A DNA stretch of 10,437 nt, taken from the NCBI GenBank assembly GCA_905216175.1, contig CAJMSV010000060.1, positions 1-10,437 on the forward strand, read 5' to 3'. Below the pieces are notes generated by a model, which made no database searches, had not been told where the DNA came from, and saw nothing but the letters and a program-made list of their open reading frames with translations. Of this stretch, positions 1-6,636 are shown one piece after another; position 1 is the stretch's first letter; each line of letters opens with the position of its first letter. Source of the DNA: an uncultured bacterium (lineage in GTDB: Bacteria; Actinomycetota; Coriobacteriia; Coriobacteriales; Coriobacteriaceae). A program made the position numbers and the translations under genes.

Positions 1-367
1 CTTCCTCACTCAAAACGGCCGGCTTTTCGCACAGCACGGCCTTTCCCGCGCGCAGTGCCCGACAGACCCAATGCGCATGCATGCCATGTGGAAGAGCCAA
101 GTAGATTGCGTCGACATCGGGGTCGGCAATCAGCGCATCATAAGCCACATCGCCGCTATCGTCAGCCGTGGCATAACTGTGCGCGGCATCAATCGAAAAC
201 GCCCTGCAAAACTCCTCAACATGCGAAGGAGTGCGGCCGGCGGCAGCCACAAGCCGTGCCCCGTCCACCTCCTTGAGCGACGATGCAAATCGATGCGAAA
301 TGTGTCCAGCGCCCAAAACGCCCCAACAAACCTCACGCAAATCATCACATGAATCCCGATGACCCAC
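1..367 (-). CDS. Gfo/Idh/MocA-family oxidoreductase, N-terminal part (cut by the window edge)
   Basis: The minus strand is open from base 1 to 367 and encodes about 122 residues of an NAD(P)-dependent oxidoreductase, of the type that acts on sugars, inositols or trans-dihydrodiols. An N-terminal Rossmann motif is visible (WGVLGAGHIS, residues 15-24), then DPDVDAIYLALPHGMHAHW (82-100) and the family signature with its catalytic lysine, GKAVLCEKP (108-116). I chose the GTG at 367-365 because GAAGGGGG lies 5 nt upstream. The first ATG on this strand (350) is out of frame and runs straight into stops. The C-terminal substrate-binding domain is outside the window. The gene lies downstream of the aldo/keto reductase on the same strand, separated by a repeat element. 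The substrate cannot be inferred. The family call is firm. Confidence 0.85.
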   Translation of the reverse strand, partial: MGHRDSCDDLREVCWGVLGAGHISHRFASSLKEVDGARLVAAAGRTPSHVEEFCRAFSIDAAHSYATADDSGDVAYDALIADPDVDAIYLALPHGMHAHWVCRALRAGKAVLCEKPAVLSEE

Positions 368-382
368 GACAGCCCCCTTCAG

Positions 383-445
383 TTGCGGCGAAATAGTTCC
401 TGTTTGGCCCCTATTCTGCCGCAAACAGGAACTATTCCACCGCAA
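383..445. repeat. Intergenic inverted-repeat element with three copies of a 14-mer
   Basis: Two 22-bp arms (385-406 and 422-443) are inverted complements at 20 of 22 positions, including 15 consecutive ones (392-406 with 422-436), around a 15-nt loop. The 14-mer CTATTYYRCCGCAA occurs three times: plus strand at 411-424 and 432-445 (21-bp period) and minus strand at 383-396. No T-run follows the hairpin on either strand, so it is not a standard intrinsic terminator. It lies between the aldo/keto reductase stop and the ribosome binding site of the next minus-strand gene. It could be a REP-like dispersed element, an RNA processing or attenuation hairpin, or an operator array. Confidence 0.7.
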
Positions 446-457
446 GTTATAAAAGGG

Positions 458-1648
458 TCATGAGGAGCGAGTTTTGCCGAAGGCCTTAAGCACCGCCGTC
501 ACGGGGCCAGGCTGGAAACGTCGGCGCACATCGTCGAGACGCTCGGGAATATCGATGTGCTGCGGACAGTGCCGCGCGCATTTACCGCACTTGACGCAAT
601 TGCTCACGAGCTTGGGCTCGCTCGTGCGCACCGCACTCGCCGTAAAGTATTGCGACAGCCCCGTAAACCAGCTGTGCGCATAGCTCGCGTTGTAGGCGGC
701 AAAACATCCAGGGATATTGATGCCTTTAGGGCACGGCATGCAATAGCCGCATCCCGTGCAGGGCACACGATTCGATTTTTCAAACTCCGTCAGCACGTGC
801 GCGATGGCATCGAGCTGAGTAGCTGTCATCGAATCCGGCAGGGCCCGATCGGCCAACACCGCGTTCTCATCCACCTGCGCGGTATCGGTCATACCCGAAA
901 GCAGCATCGTCACCTGAGGATGATTCCACACCCACGAAAGACCCCAGGCGGCAGGAGTGCGCAAATGCGGGTCACGGGCACTATCGAGCACAGCGCGGGC
1001 CCGTGGCGGCAGCTTGCCCGCTAAACGCCCGCCCAGCAGCGGCTCCATCACAAACACCGCGAGGCCTCGCTCGGCGGCGGCCATGAGCCCCGCCGTTCCC
1101 GCCTGATATCGCTCTCCAGCGTAATTGTACTGGATCTGGCAAAAATCCCATTCATATGCGTCAAGCATCGTCAGGAAATCCGCCGCGCTGCCGTGATACG
1201 AAAAACCAATCTGGCGAATGCGCCCCGCCGCCTTTTGACGCGCGATCCAGCCCTCGATGCCCAACGCCACCACACGTTCCCACTGGGCGGGCGAGGTAAT
1301 GTTGTGCATGAGGTAATAGTCGATATGGTCGGTCCGCAGGCGACGCAGTTGCTCGTCGAAGAACCGGTCGAAATCCTCCGCGCATTTGCACGAAGCATGC
1401 GGCAGCTTGGTTGCGAGCAAAACCTGGTCGCGCAAGTCCAGGCGCTCAAGCGACGCACCCACGCACGCCTCGTTGCCGGGATAGAGATACGCGGTGTCCA
1501 GATAATTAATCCCCTGCTCCACCGCACGGGAGATGATGGCGTCGGCTGTCTTCGCATCCGGGCGTCCCGGCGCACCGGGAAACCTCATGCAGCCCAGCCC
1601 CAACGCCGAGATACGGTTGCCGCTTTTGGGGTCAACGCGGTATTGCAC
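458..1648 (-). CDS. Aldo/keto reductase with C-terminal double 4Fe-4S ferredoxin domain
   Basis: This 396-aa protein belongs to the aldo/keto reductase family that carries an iron-sulfur tail (COG1453 type). It is probably a cytoplasmic NAD(P)H-linked oxidoreductase; the substrate is unknown. The AKR tetrad is intact: D51 and Y56 in LDTAYLYPGNE, K81 in LLATKLPH and H115 in YYLMHNI. The C-terminus has two cysteine clusters, CTGCGYCMPCP (297-307) and CVKCGKCARHCP (351-362), each able to hold a 4Fe-4S centre. I start it at the GTG at 1648-1646 because AAGGGAGGGG lies just upstream and because family members begin with a similar xQYR...G...SALGLGCMR segment. The open frame runs up to 1765, and an internal ATG lies at 1666, but neither has a good ribosome binding site. 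It is divergent from the cyclase gene at 1812. Confidence 0.92.
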   Translation of the reverse strand: MQYRVDPKSGNRISALGLGCMRFPGAPGRPDAKTADAIISRAVEQGINYLDTAYLYPGNEACVGASLERLDLRDQVLLATKLPHASCKCAEDFDRFFDEQLRRLRTDHIDYYLMHNITSPAQWERVVALGIEGWIARQKAAGRIRQIGFSYHGSAADFLTMLDAYEWDFCQIQYNYAGERYQAGTAGLMAAAERGLAVFVMEPLLGGRLAGKLPPRARAVLDSARDPHLRTPAAWGLSWVWNHPQVTMLLSGMTDTAQVDENAVLADRALPDSMTATQLDAIAHVLTEFEKSNRVPCTGCGYCMPCPKGINIPGCFAAYNASYAHSWFTGLSQYFTASAVRTSEPKLVSNCVKCGKCARHCPQHIDIPERLDDVRRRFQPGPVTAVLKAFGKTRSS

Positions 1649-1811
1649 GGCCCCTCCCTTCGCCATCAGCGCCCCGACAAGGCGAAACACAATGGTCACG
1701 CAGCCGAAACATCGTGGAATCGCAATCGAGAACGTATCGTAACGCAGCAGAAATCGAGCTGTCACGGCACCGCTTTAACATCAGCAAAAAGCCCGATGAA
1801 AGGAGTCGCCC

Positions 1812-2582
1812 ATGCCCGCGCTCGACCTTTGGAACCTCGCATCCCAGCTCAAAAGCATCGATTATCGCTGGGTCGACCTCACCCACACGCTCTCGTGCGA
1901 CACCCCGCACTGGTTTGGCTTTAAGCCGTTTGAGTCCACCAAGCTCTTCGACTATCTGCCAAACACGCCCGGGGACATGCTCGCGCCCATGCGCTGCTTT
2001 CAGTATTCGGTCGCCTCGCAATACGGCACCCACGTCGATGCACCGCGCCACTTCCATGTCGACGGCCGTTCCCTTGGCGAGATCGAGCCCATCGAGTTTA
2101 TGCATCCGCTCTGCGTGATCGACAAGCACGAGGAATGCGCCGCAAACCCCGACTTTATCCTAACCGTCGAGGACCTCAAAGCCTGGGAGGACGAGCACGG
2201 TCGCATTCCCAAGGACGTCTTTGTCGCCTTCCGCTCCGACTGGTCCAAGCTCGCCGACCTCGAAAACAAGGACGAGGACGGCCAGCCCCACTACCCCGGC
2301 TGGGACCTCGACGCCATCAAGTGGCGCGTTGAAGAACGCAACATCGGCGCTATCGGCCACGAGCCGGCTGACACCGACCCGGCGAGTGTGACCACGCGCG
2401 AGGACGCCTACCCCTACCCCGGCGAGCAATACATCCTCTCGGTCGACCGCTATCAGATCGAGGTCATGGACCATCTGGACGAGCTTCCCGCCACAGGCGC
2501 CGTCATCTTCTGCACCTTCCCCAAGGTGCGCGGTGGCGTCGGATATCCCGCACGCGTTTTTGCGGTCTGCCCCGCTGCATAA
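1812..2582 (+). CDS. Cyclase-family metal-dependent hydrolase (kynurenine formamidase-like fold)
   Basis: This 256-aa protein belongs to the cyclase / KynB-like family (PF04199), cytoplasmic enzymes that hydrolyse amides or related bonds with a bound divalent metal. The hallmark is QYGTHVDAPRHF (70-81), with H74, D76 and H80 as likely metal or active-site residues. In KynB the first ligand of this motif is a His four residues before H74; here it is Q70. I recall QYGTHVD as typical of one subfamily of annotated cyclases, so this is probably not a defect. GHEPADTDP (182-190) and the C-terminal stretch LPATGAVIFC...GYPARVFAV also fit. AAAGGAG at 1798-1804 precedes the ATG. A terminator follows at 2661. 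The true substrate is unknown, and I would not call it kynB without tryptophan-pathway context. Confidence 0.88.
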   Translation: MPALDLWNLASQLKSIDYRWVDLTHTLSCDTPHWFGFKPFESTKLFDYLPNTPGDMLAPMRCFQYSVASQYGTHVDAPRHFHVDGRSLGEIEPIEFMHPLCVIDKHEECAANPDFILTVEDLKAWEDEHGRIPKDVFVAFRSDWSKLADLENKDEDGQPHYPGWDLDAIKWRVEERNIGAIGHEPADTDPASVTTREDAYPYPGEQYILSVDRYQIEVMDHLDELPATGAVIFCTFPKVRGGVGYPARVFAVCPAA

Positions 2583-2660
2583 GCGCACAGCGCAATAGTT
2601 TCTTTTTTATAGCAGCCGCCCCGCGCACCCACCAATCACCCTGGCAGCATACAATCCATC

Positions 2661-2687
2661 AGGCGCCCCTTACGCGGGCGCCTTTTA
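2661..2687 (+). terminator. Rho-independent terminator after the cyclase gene
   Basis: A perfect 8-bp stem, AGGCGCCC with GGGCGCCT, encloses a 7-nt loop and is followed by TTTTATAT. It ends only about 19 bases before the next start codon (2706), so that gene's promoter must lie upstream of or inside the hairpin. A TACAAT at 2650-2655 is a possible -10 box, but I see no convincing -35. Confidence 0.85.
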
Positions 2688-2705
2688 TATGGGGAGATGA
2701 TTCAC

Positions 2706-3620
2706 ATGCAGATCAACAAGGTTGCCTTTATCGGCAAGGGCGGCGTCGGCCTGCTCTATGGCAGCATGATTGCCAAGGCGCTCGGCAACGATGCCGTCGA
2801 ATACATTATGGACGACGCCCGTTTCGAGCGTCACGCAGGCGACGCCCTTACGGTCAACGGCGAGCCCTGCAATCTCACGTCCGTCCGCGCCAGCGAGGCA
2901 GCGCCCGCCGATCTGGTCATCCTGACGGTCAAGACCACCGGTCTCGACCAAGCTCTCAAGACTATGGAGCGCATCGTGGGACCCAACACGCTCATCGCCT
3001 CGCTGTGCAACGGCATCACGAGCGAGCAAAAGATTGCCGAACGCTTTGGCTGGGAGCATACCGTTCTTGGTATCTGCCAGGGCATGGACGCCGTGTTCCT
3101 CAACGGTGCGCTCACCTTTACCAATGCGGGCGAGATCCGCTTTGGTGCAGCCGCCGGCACCGACCCCGCGACCGTCGCCGCTATCGACGAGCTCTACACG
3201 CGCTGCGGCATCGCCCATACCGTCGAGGACGACATCGCCCACCGCATGTGGGCCAAACTCATGCTCAACGACGGCATCAACCAGACCTGCATGGCCTACG
3301 GCGGGACCTACGGAAGCGCCACGGAGCCGGGCTCCGAGCAGCGCCGCTGTTTTGTCTCCGCCATGCGCGAGACGCTTGCGGTTGCCAACGCCGAGGGCGT
3401 TGAGCTGACCGAGGCAGACCTGACGCAAATGGTGCACCTCATCGAGGGAATCGACCCCACCGGTATGCCCTCGATGGCGCAGGACCGCATCGCACAACGA
3501 AAAACCGAAGTCGAGGAGTTCGCGGGCACCATTTGCCGCCTGGCCGCCAAACACGATATCCAAGTGCCGCAAAACGATTGGCTCTACCAGAGGATTCGCG
3601 AAATAGAAAGCAGCTGGTAG
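2706..3620 (+). CDS. panE: Ketopantoate reductase family protein (2-dehydropantoate 2-reductase)
   Basis: This 304-aa protein matches the PanE/ApbA family, which reduces 2-dehydropantoate to pantoate with NADPH in pantothenate and CoA synthesis. The N-terminal Rossmann loop is GKGGVG (10-15). WAKLMLNDGIN (182-192) supplies catalytic K184 and N188/N192, equivalent to K176, N180 and N184 of E. coli PanE. SMAQD (256-260) and TEVE (267-270) supply the S and E that bind substrate. Length fits the family. I prefer the ATG at 2706 over the one at 2697 because GGGGAG (2691-2696) touches the latter but is 9 nt from the former. It is flanked by terminators on both sides and so looks monocistronic. Paralogues acting on other 2-keto acids exist, so the symbol is less certain than the family. 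Confidence 0.87.
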   Translation: MQINKVAFIGKGGVGLLYGSMIAKALGNDAVEYIMDDARFERHAGDALTVNGEPCNLTSVRASEAAPADLVILTVKTTGLDQALKTMERIVGPNTLIASLCNGITSEQKIAERFGWEHTVLGICQGMDAVFLNGALTFTNAGEIRFGAAAGTDPATVAAIDELYTRCGIAHTVEDDIAHRMWAKLMLNDGINQTCMAYGGTYGSATEPGSEQRRCFVSAMRETLAVANAEGVELTEADLTQMVHLIEGIDPTGMPSMAQDRIAQRKTEVEEFAGTICRLAAKHDIQVPQNDWLYQRIREIESSW

Positions 3621-3655
3621 TGCTCGGCATACTGCAGCCAACAGATCCAATGGCA

Positions 3656-3698
3656 AAGCCGCCGCAAGGGGCACTCCCCTCTCGGCGGCTTCCTTTTT
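3656..3698 (+). terminator. Rho-independent terminator after panE
   Basis: AAGCCGCC (3656-3663) pairs with GGCGGCTT (3684-3691). An inner AGGGG/CCCCT helix stacks inside, and the stem is followed by CCTTTTT. It lies 36 nt past the panE stop. Confidence 0.88.
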
Positions 3699-3729
3699 CA
3701 TCTTTGGCCAAAAATCAGCTTCACAACGG

Positions 3730-3936
3730 TTAGAGCTGCGACTCCGACGCCTGGTCCTCATCGTCGCGACAAAGGACTACACCCGCACTTCCCAGCAGCG
3801 CGGCCGCGATCAGCGCGCCGACCACGATAGGAGCAGCCCCGCATGTCCCCTGCATGCCCGCGACGAGCGCGGCCGTGGGACCAAGGCAGCCAAGCATCAA
3901 CGCGACGGCGGCAACGGCGATATCTCGAGCATTCAC
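3730..3936 (-). CDS. Small hydrophobic membrane protein, two predicted helices
   Basis: This 68-aa open frame begins with GTG (3936-3934) and is preceded at 7 nt by GGAGGAAG (complement of 3944-3951), which is the main reason to accept so short a gene. The protein has two hydrophobic segments, about residues 6-27 and 33-56, separated by a short polar turn with two cysteines nearby (QGTCG). It ends in an acidic tail (CRDDEDQASESQL). I recognise no family. It looks like a small inner-membrane protein with the tail probably in the cytoplasm. Its 3' end faces the panE terminator, and the secreted-protein gene ends upstream of it on the same strand with a terminator-like hairpin between, so it is probably expressed on its own. 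Confidence 0.6.
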   Translation of the reverse strand: MNARDIAVAAVALMLGCLGPTAALVAGMQGTCGAAPIVVGALIAAALLGSAGVVLCRDDEDQASESQL

Positions 3937-4046
3937 AAGACCACTTCCTCCAAGAGAAAGACCTTATTTCTCATGAACTAGTGTGCCCCGCACCCATACG
4001 CCCAGCGTACCGCCACGGTAAGGGCTCTGTTAACTCAAACGCACAT

Positions 4047-4099
4047 AAAGAACGGGCGGCTTTACGTTGCCCAAAGGCTCAGTAAAGACGCCCGCCCGT
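4047..4099 (-). terminator. Terminator-like hairpin after the secreted-protein gene
   Basis: On the minus strand ACGGGCGG (from 4099) pairs perfectly with CCGCCCGT (down to 4052). A second short pairing, CTTTAC with GTAAAG, lies inside, and TCTTTAT follows. The loop is long (about 16 nt after the inner helix), which lowers the score, but position and T-rich tail fit termination of the gene that ends at 4124. Confidence 0.6.
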
Positions 4100-4123
4100 C
4101 ATGTCTTATTGGCTTATGGCAGA

Positions 4124-4897
4124 TTACCAACCGGTGTAGTAGTCGGTGGTTCCGGCAGCGCAGCCGGAGTCATAGACCTTGCAATCACCCTTGGAGCCCG
4201 TAAAGGTCGAGCCCTGGGCCATATCGCCCGCGGCAACAACGTAATAGCCGTCGGAATCGCGCCAGAAGCCCTCAGAATCCTGAGTCCATTCGCCCGTGCG
4301 ATAGTGATAAAGCACATTGCTGCTGTAATAGGTCTCGCGGCGCCCGTTGTAGTTATTGACACCCGCAGAGCGCGTCAGGCCCGATCCGTTCGCGTAGGAC
4401 GCGGCAGACGCGTAGGACGGAGTGTAACCGGCGTTGTAGTACGAAGCCTGGGCGACCTCGGCAGCCTCCGCCTCGGCGGCAGCCTCGAGCGCTTCGCGCT
4501 TGGCATCCTCAAGCACAGCGCGCAGCTCATCGAGCTCGGTCGACTTGGCGTCGACCTCCCCCATCGTCAACAGGCTACCCGCACCGTCGATGCAACCCTG
4601 CAGCACAGCACGCTCGTCATCGGTAGCATAGTCGCCATACATATTCATAATGATCTGAGCGCGCATCTCAAGGGAATCGCGCTTGGCCTCCATCGAGGCG
4701 TTCCACTCCTGCATGGAACCATAACCATCGCCGCGATAGTCAACGGGCTGCACCAGCGTCGCCTCGGACGGCGTAGGTCCAACCGTATCGGATAGTGTTG
4801 CCGCGTGGGCATCGGTTGCACCGGCGCCCGCCAAAAGTGCCACGGTCAGAGCGGCGGAAAGGGCGGCGGCTTTCGGTTTTCGTGAATCGATCCTCAT
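4124..4897 (-). CDS. Secreted coiled-coil protein with a possible 3D/double-psi-barrel C-terminal domain
   Basis: This 257-aa protein starts with a clear Sec signal peptide: basic RKPK (6-9), a hydrophobic core to about residue 27, and a likely cleavage after AHA (30-32). A charged, Ala/Glu-rich coiled coil follows at about 113-150. A Tyr/Ser/Ala-rich linker (152-172) leads to a C-terminal domain, 175-257. That domain has the pattern GYYVVAAGDMAQGSTF then KVYDSGCAAGTTDYY, resembling the end of 3D-type barrels (VAVDP..IPLG..V, then DTG..IKG..ID). This suggests a wall-associated or peptidoglycan-related protein; it is inference from pattern only. The frame stays open to 5203, but the signal peptide fixes the start at the ATG at 4897. 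GGAGG is 11 nt upstream, rather far. Confidence 0.8.
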   Translation of the reverse strand: MRIDSRKPKAAALSAALTVALLAGAGATDAHAATLSDTVGPTPSEATLVQPVDYRGDGYGSMQEWNASMEAKRDSLEMRAQIIMNMYGDYATDDERAVLQGCIDGAGSLLTMGEVDAKSTELDELRAVLEDAKREALEAAAEAEAAEVAQASYYNAGYTPSYASAASYANGSGLTRSAGVNNYNGRRETYYSSNVLYHYRTGEWTQDSEGFWRDSDGYYVVAAGDMAQGSTFTGSKGDCKVYDSGCAAGTTDYYTGW

Positions 4898-4962
4898 GTA
4901 GCTAGAAACCTCCGTAGTGCGTTTTTGCTGCGTTTGAGCTGCGTGTGATTCGATCGCGCTGC

Positions 4963-4968
4963 ATAGTA
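4963..4968 (-). promoter_or_regulatory. Candidate -10 element (TACTAT) for the secreted-protein gene
   Basis: The minus strand reads GGTACTATGC, 66 nt upstream of the ATG at 4897. No good -35 sits at 16-18 bp. The 312-bp gap 4898-5209 otherwise holds a weak 7-bp inverted repeat (5023-5029 with 5045-5051), the long hairpin at 5063-5110 and the metY terminator. I see no gene in it. Confidence 0.3.
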
Positions 4969-5062
4969 CCCCGAGCAAATCGCGACCTGCGGTTTTACTC
5001 AAAAGGCGCACGTCAATTGCGTAAAACTCACATCCTCTTAACAGGAGTTTTCCACATCTCGA

Positions 5063-5110
5063 TTGCATAAAGCATGCCAAAAACCCTGTTTTTGCACCCG
5101 CTCTATGCAA
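5063..5110. repeat. Long imperfect palindrome beside the metY terminator
   Basis: TTGCATAAAGC (5063-5073) pairs with GCTCTATGCAA (5100-5110) with one mismatch. Inside, CAAAAAC (5078-5084) pairs perfectly with GTTTTTG (5088-5094) around a 3-nt loop. The whole forms a hairpin of about 19 paired positions. It abuts the metY terminator stem at 5113. It could be a second, backup terminator for read-through or a dispersed palindromic element. Confidence 0.6.
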
Positions 5111-5149
5111 AAAAGGCGCCTGTGCAACCATTGTTCGCACAGGCGCCTT
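5109..5149 (-). terminator. Rho-independent terminator of metY
   Basis: A perfect 13-bp stem, AAGGCGCCTGTGC (5113-5125) with GCACAGGCGCCTT (5137-5149), encloses an 11-nt loop. On the minus strand it is followed by six T (complement of 5109-5114). It lies about 60 nt after the metY stop and is one of the strongest intrinsic terminators in the window. Confidence 0.95.
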
Positions 5150-5209
5150 GAGCAGGCATTTTATGCAGTTATACCTATCGAGTCGCAAGGGGTCCTTGCA
5201 CAAGTCGCC

Positions 5210-6520
5210 TTACTCGTCCAGCGCGGCGAAGGCCTGCTTCAGATCCCAAATGATATCCTCGGCGTTCTCGGTACCGATGGAAAGACGGATCGTGGAGGGC
5301 GTGATGTTCTGCTCGGCGAGCTCCTCGGCAGAGAGCTGGGAGTGCGTAGTGGTAGCCGGGTGCACGACGAGCGACTTGACGTCGGCCACGTTGGCGAGCA
5401 GCGAGAAGACCTGCAGATGGTCGATGAACTTCCAAGCTGCCTCCTGGCCACCCTTAATCTCAAAGGTAAAGATCGAGGCACCGCCGTTGGGGAAGTACTT
5501 CTGATAGAGCTCGTGATCGGGGTGCTCAGACAGGCTCGGGTGGTTCACCTTGGCGACATGGCTGTCACCAGCCAGGAACTCAACGACCTTCTTGGTGTTC
5601 TCGACATGACGGTCAACGCGCAGCGACAGAGTCTCGGTACCCTGGAGCAGGATCCAGGCGTTGAACGGGCTGATGCAGGCGCCCTCGTCACGCAGCAGGA
5701 TGGCGCGGACATAGGTTGCGAAGGCGGCGGGACCGGCAGCCTCGGCAAACGAGACGCCATGGTAGGAGGGGTTGGGCTCGGAGATCTGCGCATACTTGCC
5801 GCTCGCCTTCCAATCGAAGTTACCGCCGTCGACGATCACACCGCCCAGCGAGGTGCCGTGGCCGCCGATGAACTTGGTTGCGGAGTGGACGACGATGTTG
5901 GCACCATGCTCCAGCGGACGGAACAGATACGGGGTGCCGAAGGTGTTGTCGACGACAACCGGTAAACCGTGCTTCTTGGCGATCTCGGAGATGGCGTCGA
6001 TATTGGGGATGTCAGAATTGGGGTTGCCGAGCGTCTCGAGGTAGATGAGCGTGGTGTTGTCCTTGATGGCGCCCTCGGCGTCGTCCGGGTTGTGGGCAGC
6101 GACGAAGGTGGTCGCGACGCCAAACTGGGAGAGCGTATGCTCCAGCAGGTTGTAGGAGCCACCGTAGATGGTCTTCTGAGCCACCACGTGGTCACCGGCC
6201 TGGGCAAGAGCCTGCAGGGTATAGGTGATGGCAGCAGCACCGGAGGCGACGGCAAGACCTGCCTCTCCACCCTCGAGTGCGGCGATACGGTCCTCGAAGA
6301 CGCCCTGGGTGGAGTTGGTCAGACGGCCGTAGATGTTACCGGCGTCGGCAAGACCAAAGCGATCGGCGGCGTGCTGGGAGTTGCGGAACACATAGCTCGT
6401 GGTCTGGTAGATAGGCACGGCGCGGGAGTCGGATGCGGGATCGGCGCTCTCCTGGCCAACGTGAAGCTGCAGGGTATCGAAACCAAAGGTGTGCTCGGGG
6501 TTGTTGATGAACTGGCTCAT
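5210..6520 (-). CDS. metY: O-acetylhomoserine sulfhydrylase (O-acetylhomoserine aminocarboxypropyltransferase)
   Basis: This 436-aa PLP enzyme of the Cys/Met metabolism family makes L-homocysteine and acetate from O-acetyl-L-homoserine and sulfide, the direct sulfhydrylation route to methionine. The Schiff-base lysine is K216 in HSATKFIGGHGTSLGG (212-227). VDNTFGTPYL (190-199) gives the PLP-ring aspartate D191, and NIYGR (62-66) gives the phosphate-binding Y and R. The length of about 430 residues and the N-terminal FGFDTLQLHVGQ fit MetY rather than the shorter MetB/MetC (about 380-400). AAGGAG lies 6 nt before the ATG. Transcription should start near 6698, giving a leader of about 178 nt with a small ORF. 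A LysR-type regulator is divergent, and a strong terminator follows. The family is certain; some homologues also accept other thiols. Confidence 0.95.
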   Translation of the reverse strand: MSQFINNPEHTFGFDTLQLHVGQESADPASDSRAVPIYQTTSYVFRNSQHAADRFGLADAGNIYGRLTNSTQGVFEDRIAALEGGEAGLAVASGAAAITYTLQALAQAGDHVVAQKTIYGGSYNLLEHTLSQFGVATTFVAAHNPDDAEGAIKDNTTLIYLETLGNPNSDIPNIDAISEIAKKHGLPVVVDNTFGTPYLFRPLEHGANIVVHSATKFIGGHGTSLGGVIVDGGNFDWKASGKYAQISEPNPSYHGVSFAEAAGPAAFATYVRAILLRDEGACISPFNAWILLQGTETLSLRVDRHVENTKKVVEFLAGDSHVAKVNHPSLSEHPDHELYQKYFPNGGASIFTFEIKGGQEAAWKFIDHLQVFSLLANVADVKSLVVHPATTTHSQLSAEELAEQNITPSTIRLSIGTENAEDIIWDLKQAFAALDE

Positions 6521-6575
6521 GATGATCTCCTTGATCGAACAAAAGTTAATAAATTAGAGAGAAGTAAGTCGCTGT

Positions 6576-6607
6576 CTCCTGATCACGCCGACGGGCGCAA
6601 ACAGGAG
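6576..6607 (-). promoter_or_regulatory. Hairpin overlapping the end of the metY leader ORF (candidate attenuation element)
   Basis: On the metY transcript CUCCUG (from 6607) pairs with CAGGAG (down to 6576). A symmetric 4-nt internal loop follows (or 3 nt with one G-U pair), then CGCC pairs with GGCG around a CGUC tetraloop. The structure covers the last codons and the stop of the leader ORF, so ribosome position would decide whether it forms. No U-run follows directly, so control at translation or through an alternative fold is more likely than simple termination. Confidence 0.5.
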
Positions 6608-6636
6608 CCCGGCATTCGTCTTGGTAAGCAATTCAT
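6583..6636 (-). CDS. 17-codon leader ORF upstream of metY
   Basis: In the metY 5' leader an ATG (6636-6634) follows AAAGGAGG (complement of 6644-6651) at 7 nt, a near-ideal ribosome binding site. The frame reads MNCLPRRMPGSCLRPSA then TGA (6585-6583). It has Cys at codons 3 and 12, an internal Met at codon 8 and three Arg. It lies about 60 nt inside the predicted transcript and ends about 60 nt before the metY start. The ribosome binding site sits in the loop of a 5-bp hairpin (6637-6641 with 6652-6656). Short Cys-containing leader ORFs upstream of sulfur genes are known in Actinobacteria; that this one senses Cys or Met supply is inference. Confidence 0.55.
   Translation of the reverse strand: MNCLPRRMPGSCLRPSA

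Noticed and set aside
383..445. Intrinsic terminator of the aldo/keto reductase gene
   Set aside because: The stem is strong but neither strand has a T-run after it; the internal 14-mer repeats point to something else, although Rho-assisted ending there is not excluded.
2685..3761. Long minus-strand open frame (358 codons) antisense to panE
   Set aside because: It mirrors the codon periodicity of the well-supported plus-strand panE, has no recognisable motif and runs through both the panE terminator and the panE start region.
4067..4795. Plus-strand frame of 242 codons opposite the secreted-protein gene
   Set aside because: The minus-strand reading has a signal peptide, coiled coil and terminator; the plus-strand reading has none and starts inside the terminator hairpin.
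4898..5203. N-terminal extension of the secreted protein to a start at 5203 (359 aa)
   Set aside because: It would bury the signal peptide inside the protein and pass through the metY terminator and palindrome; the extra residues have no family look.
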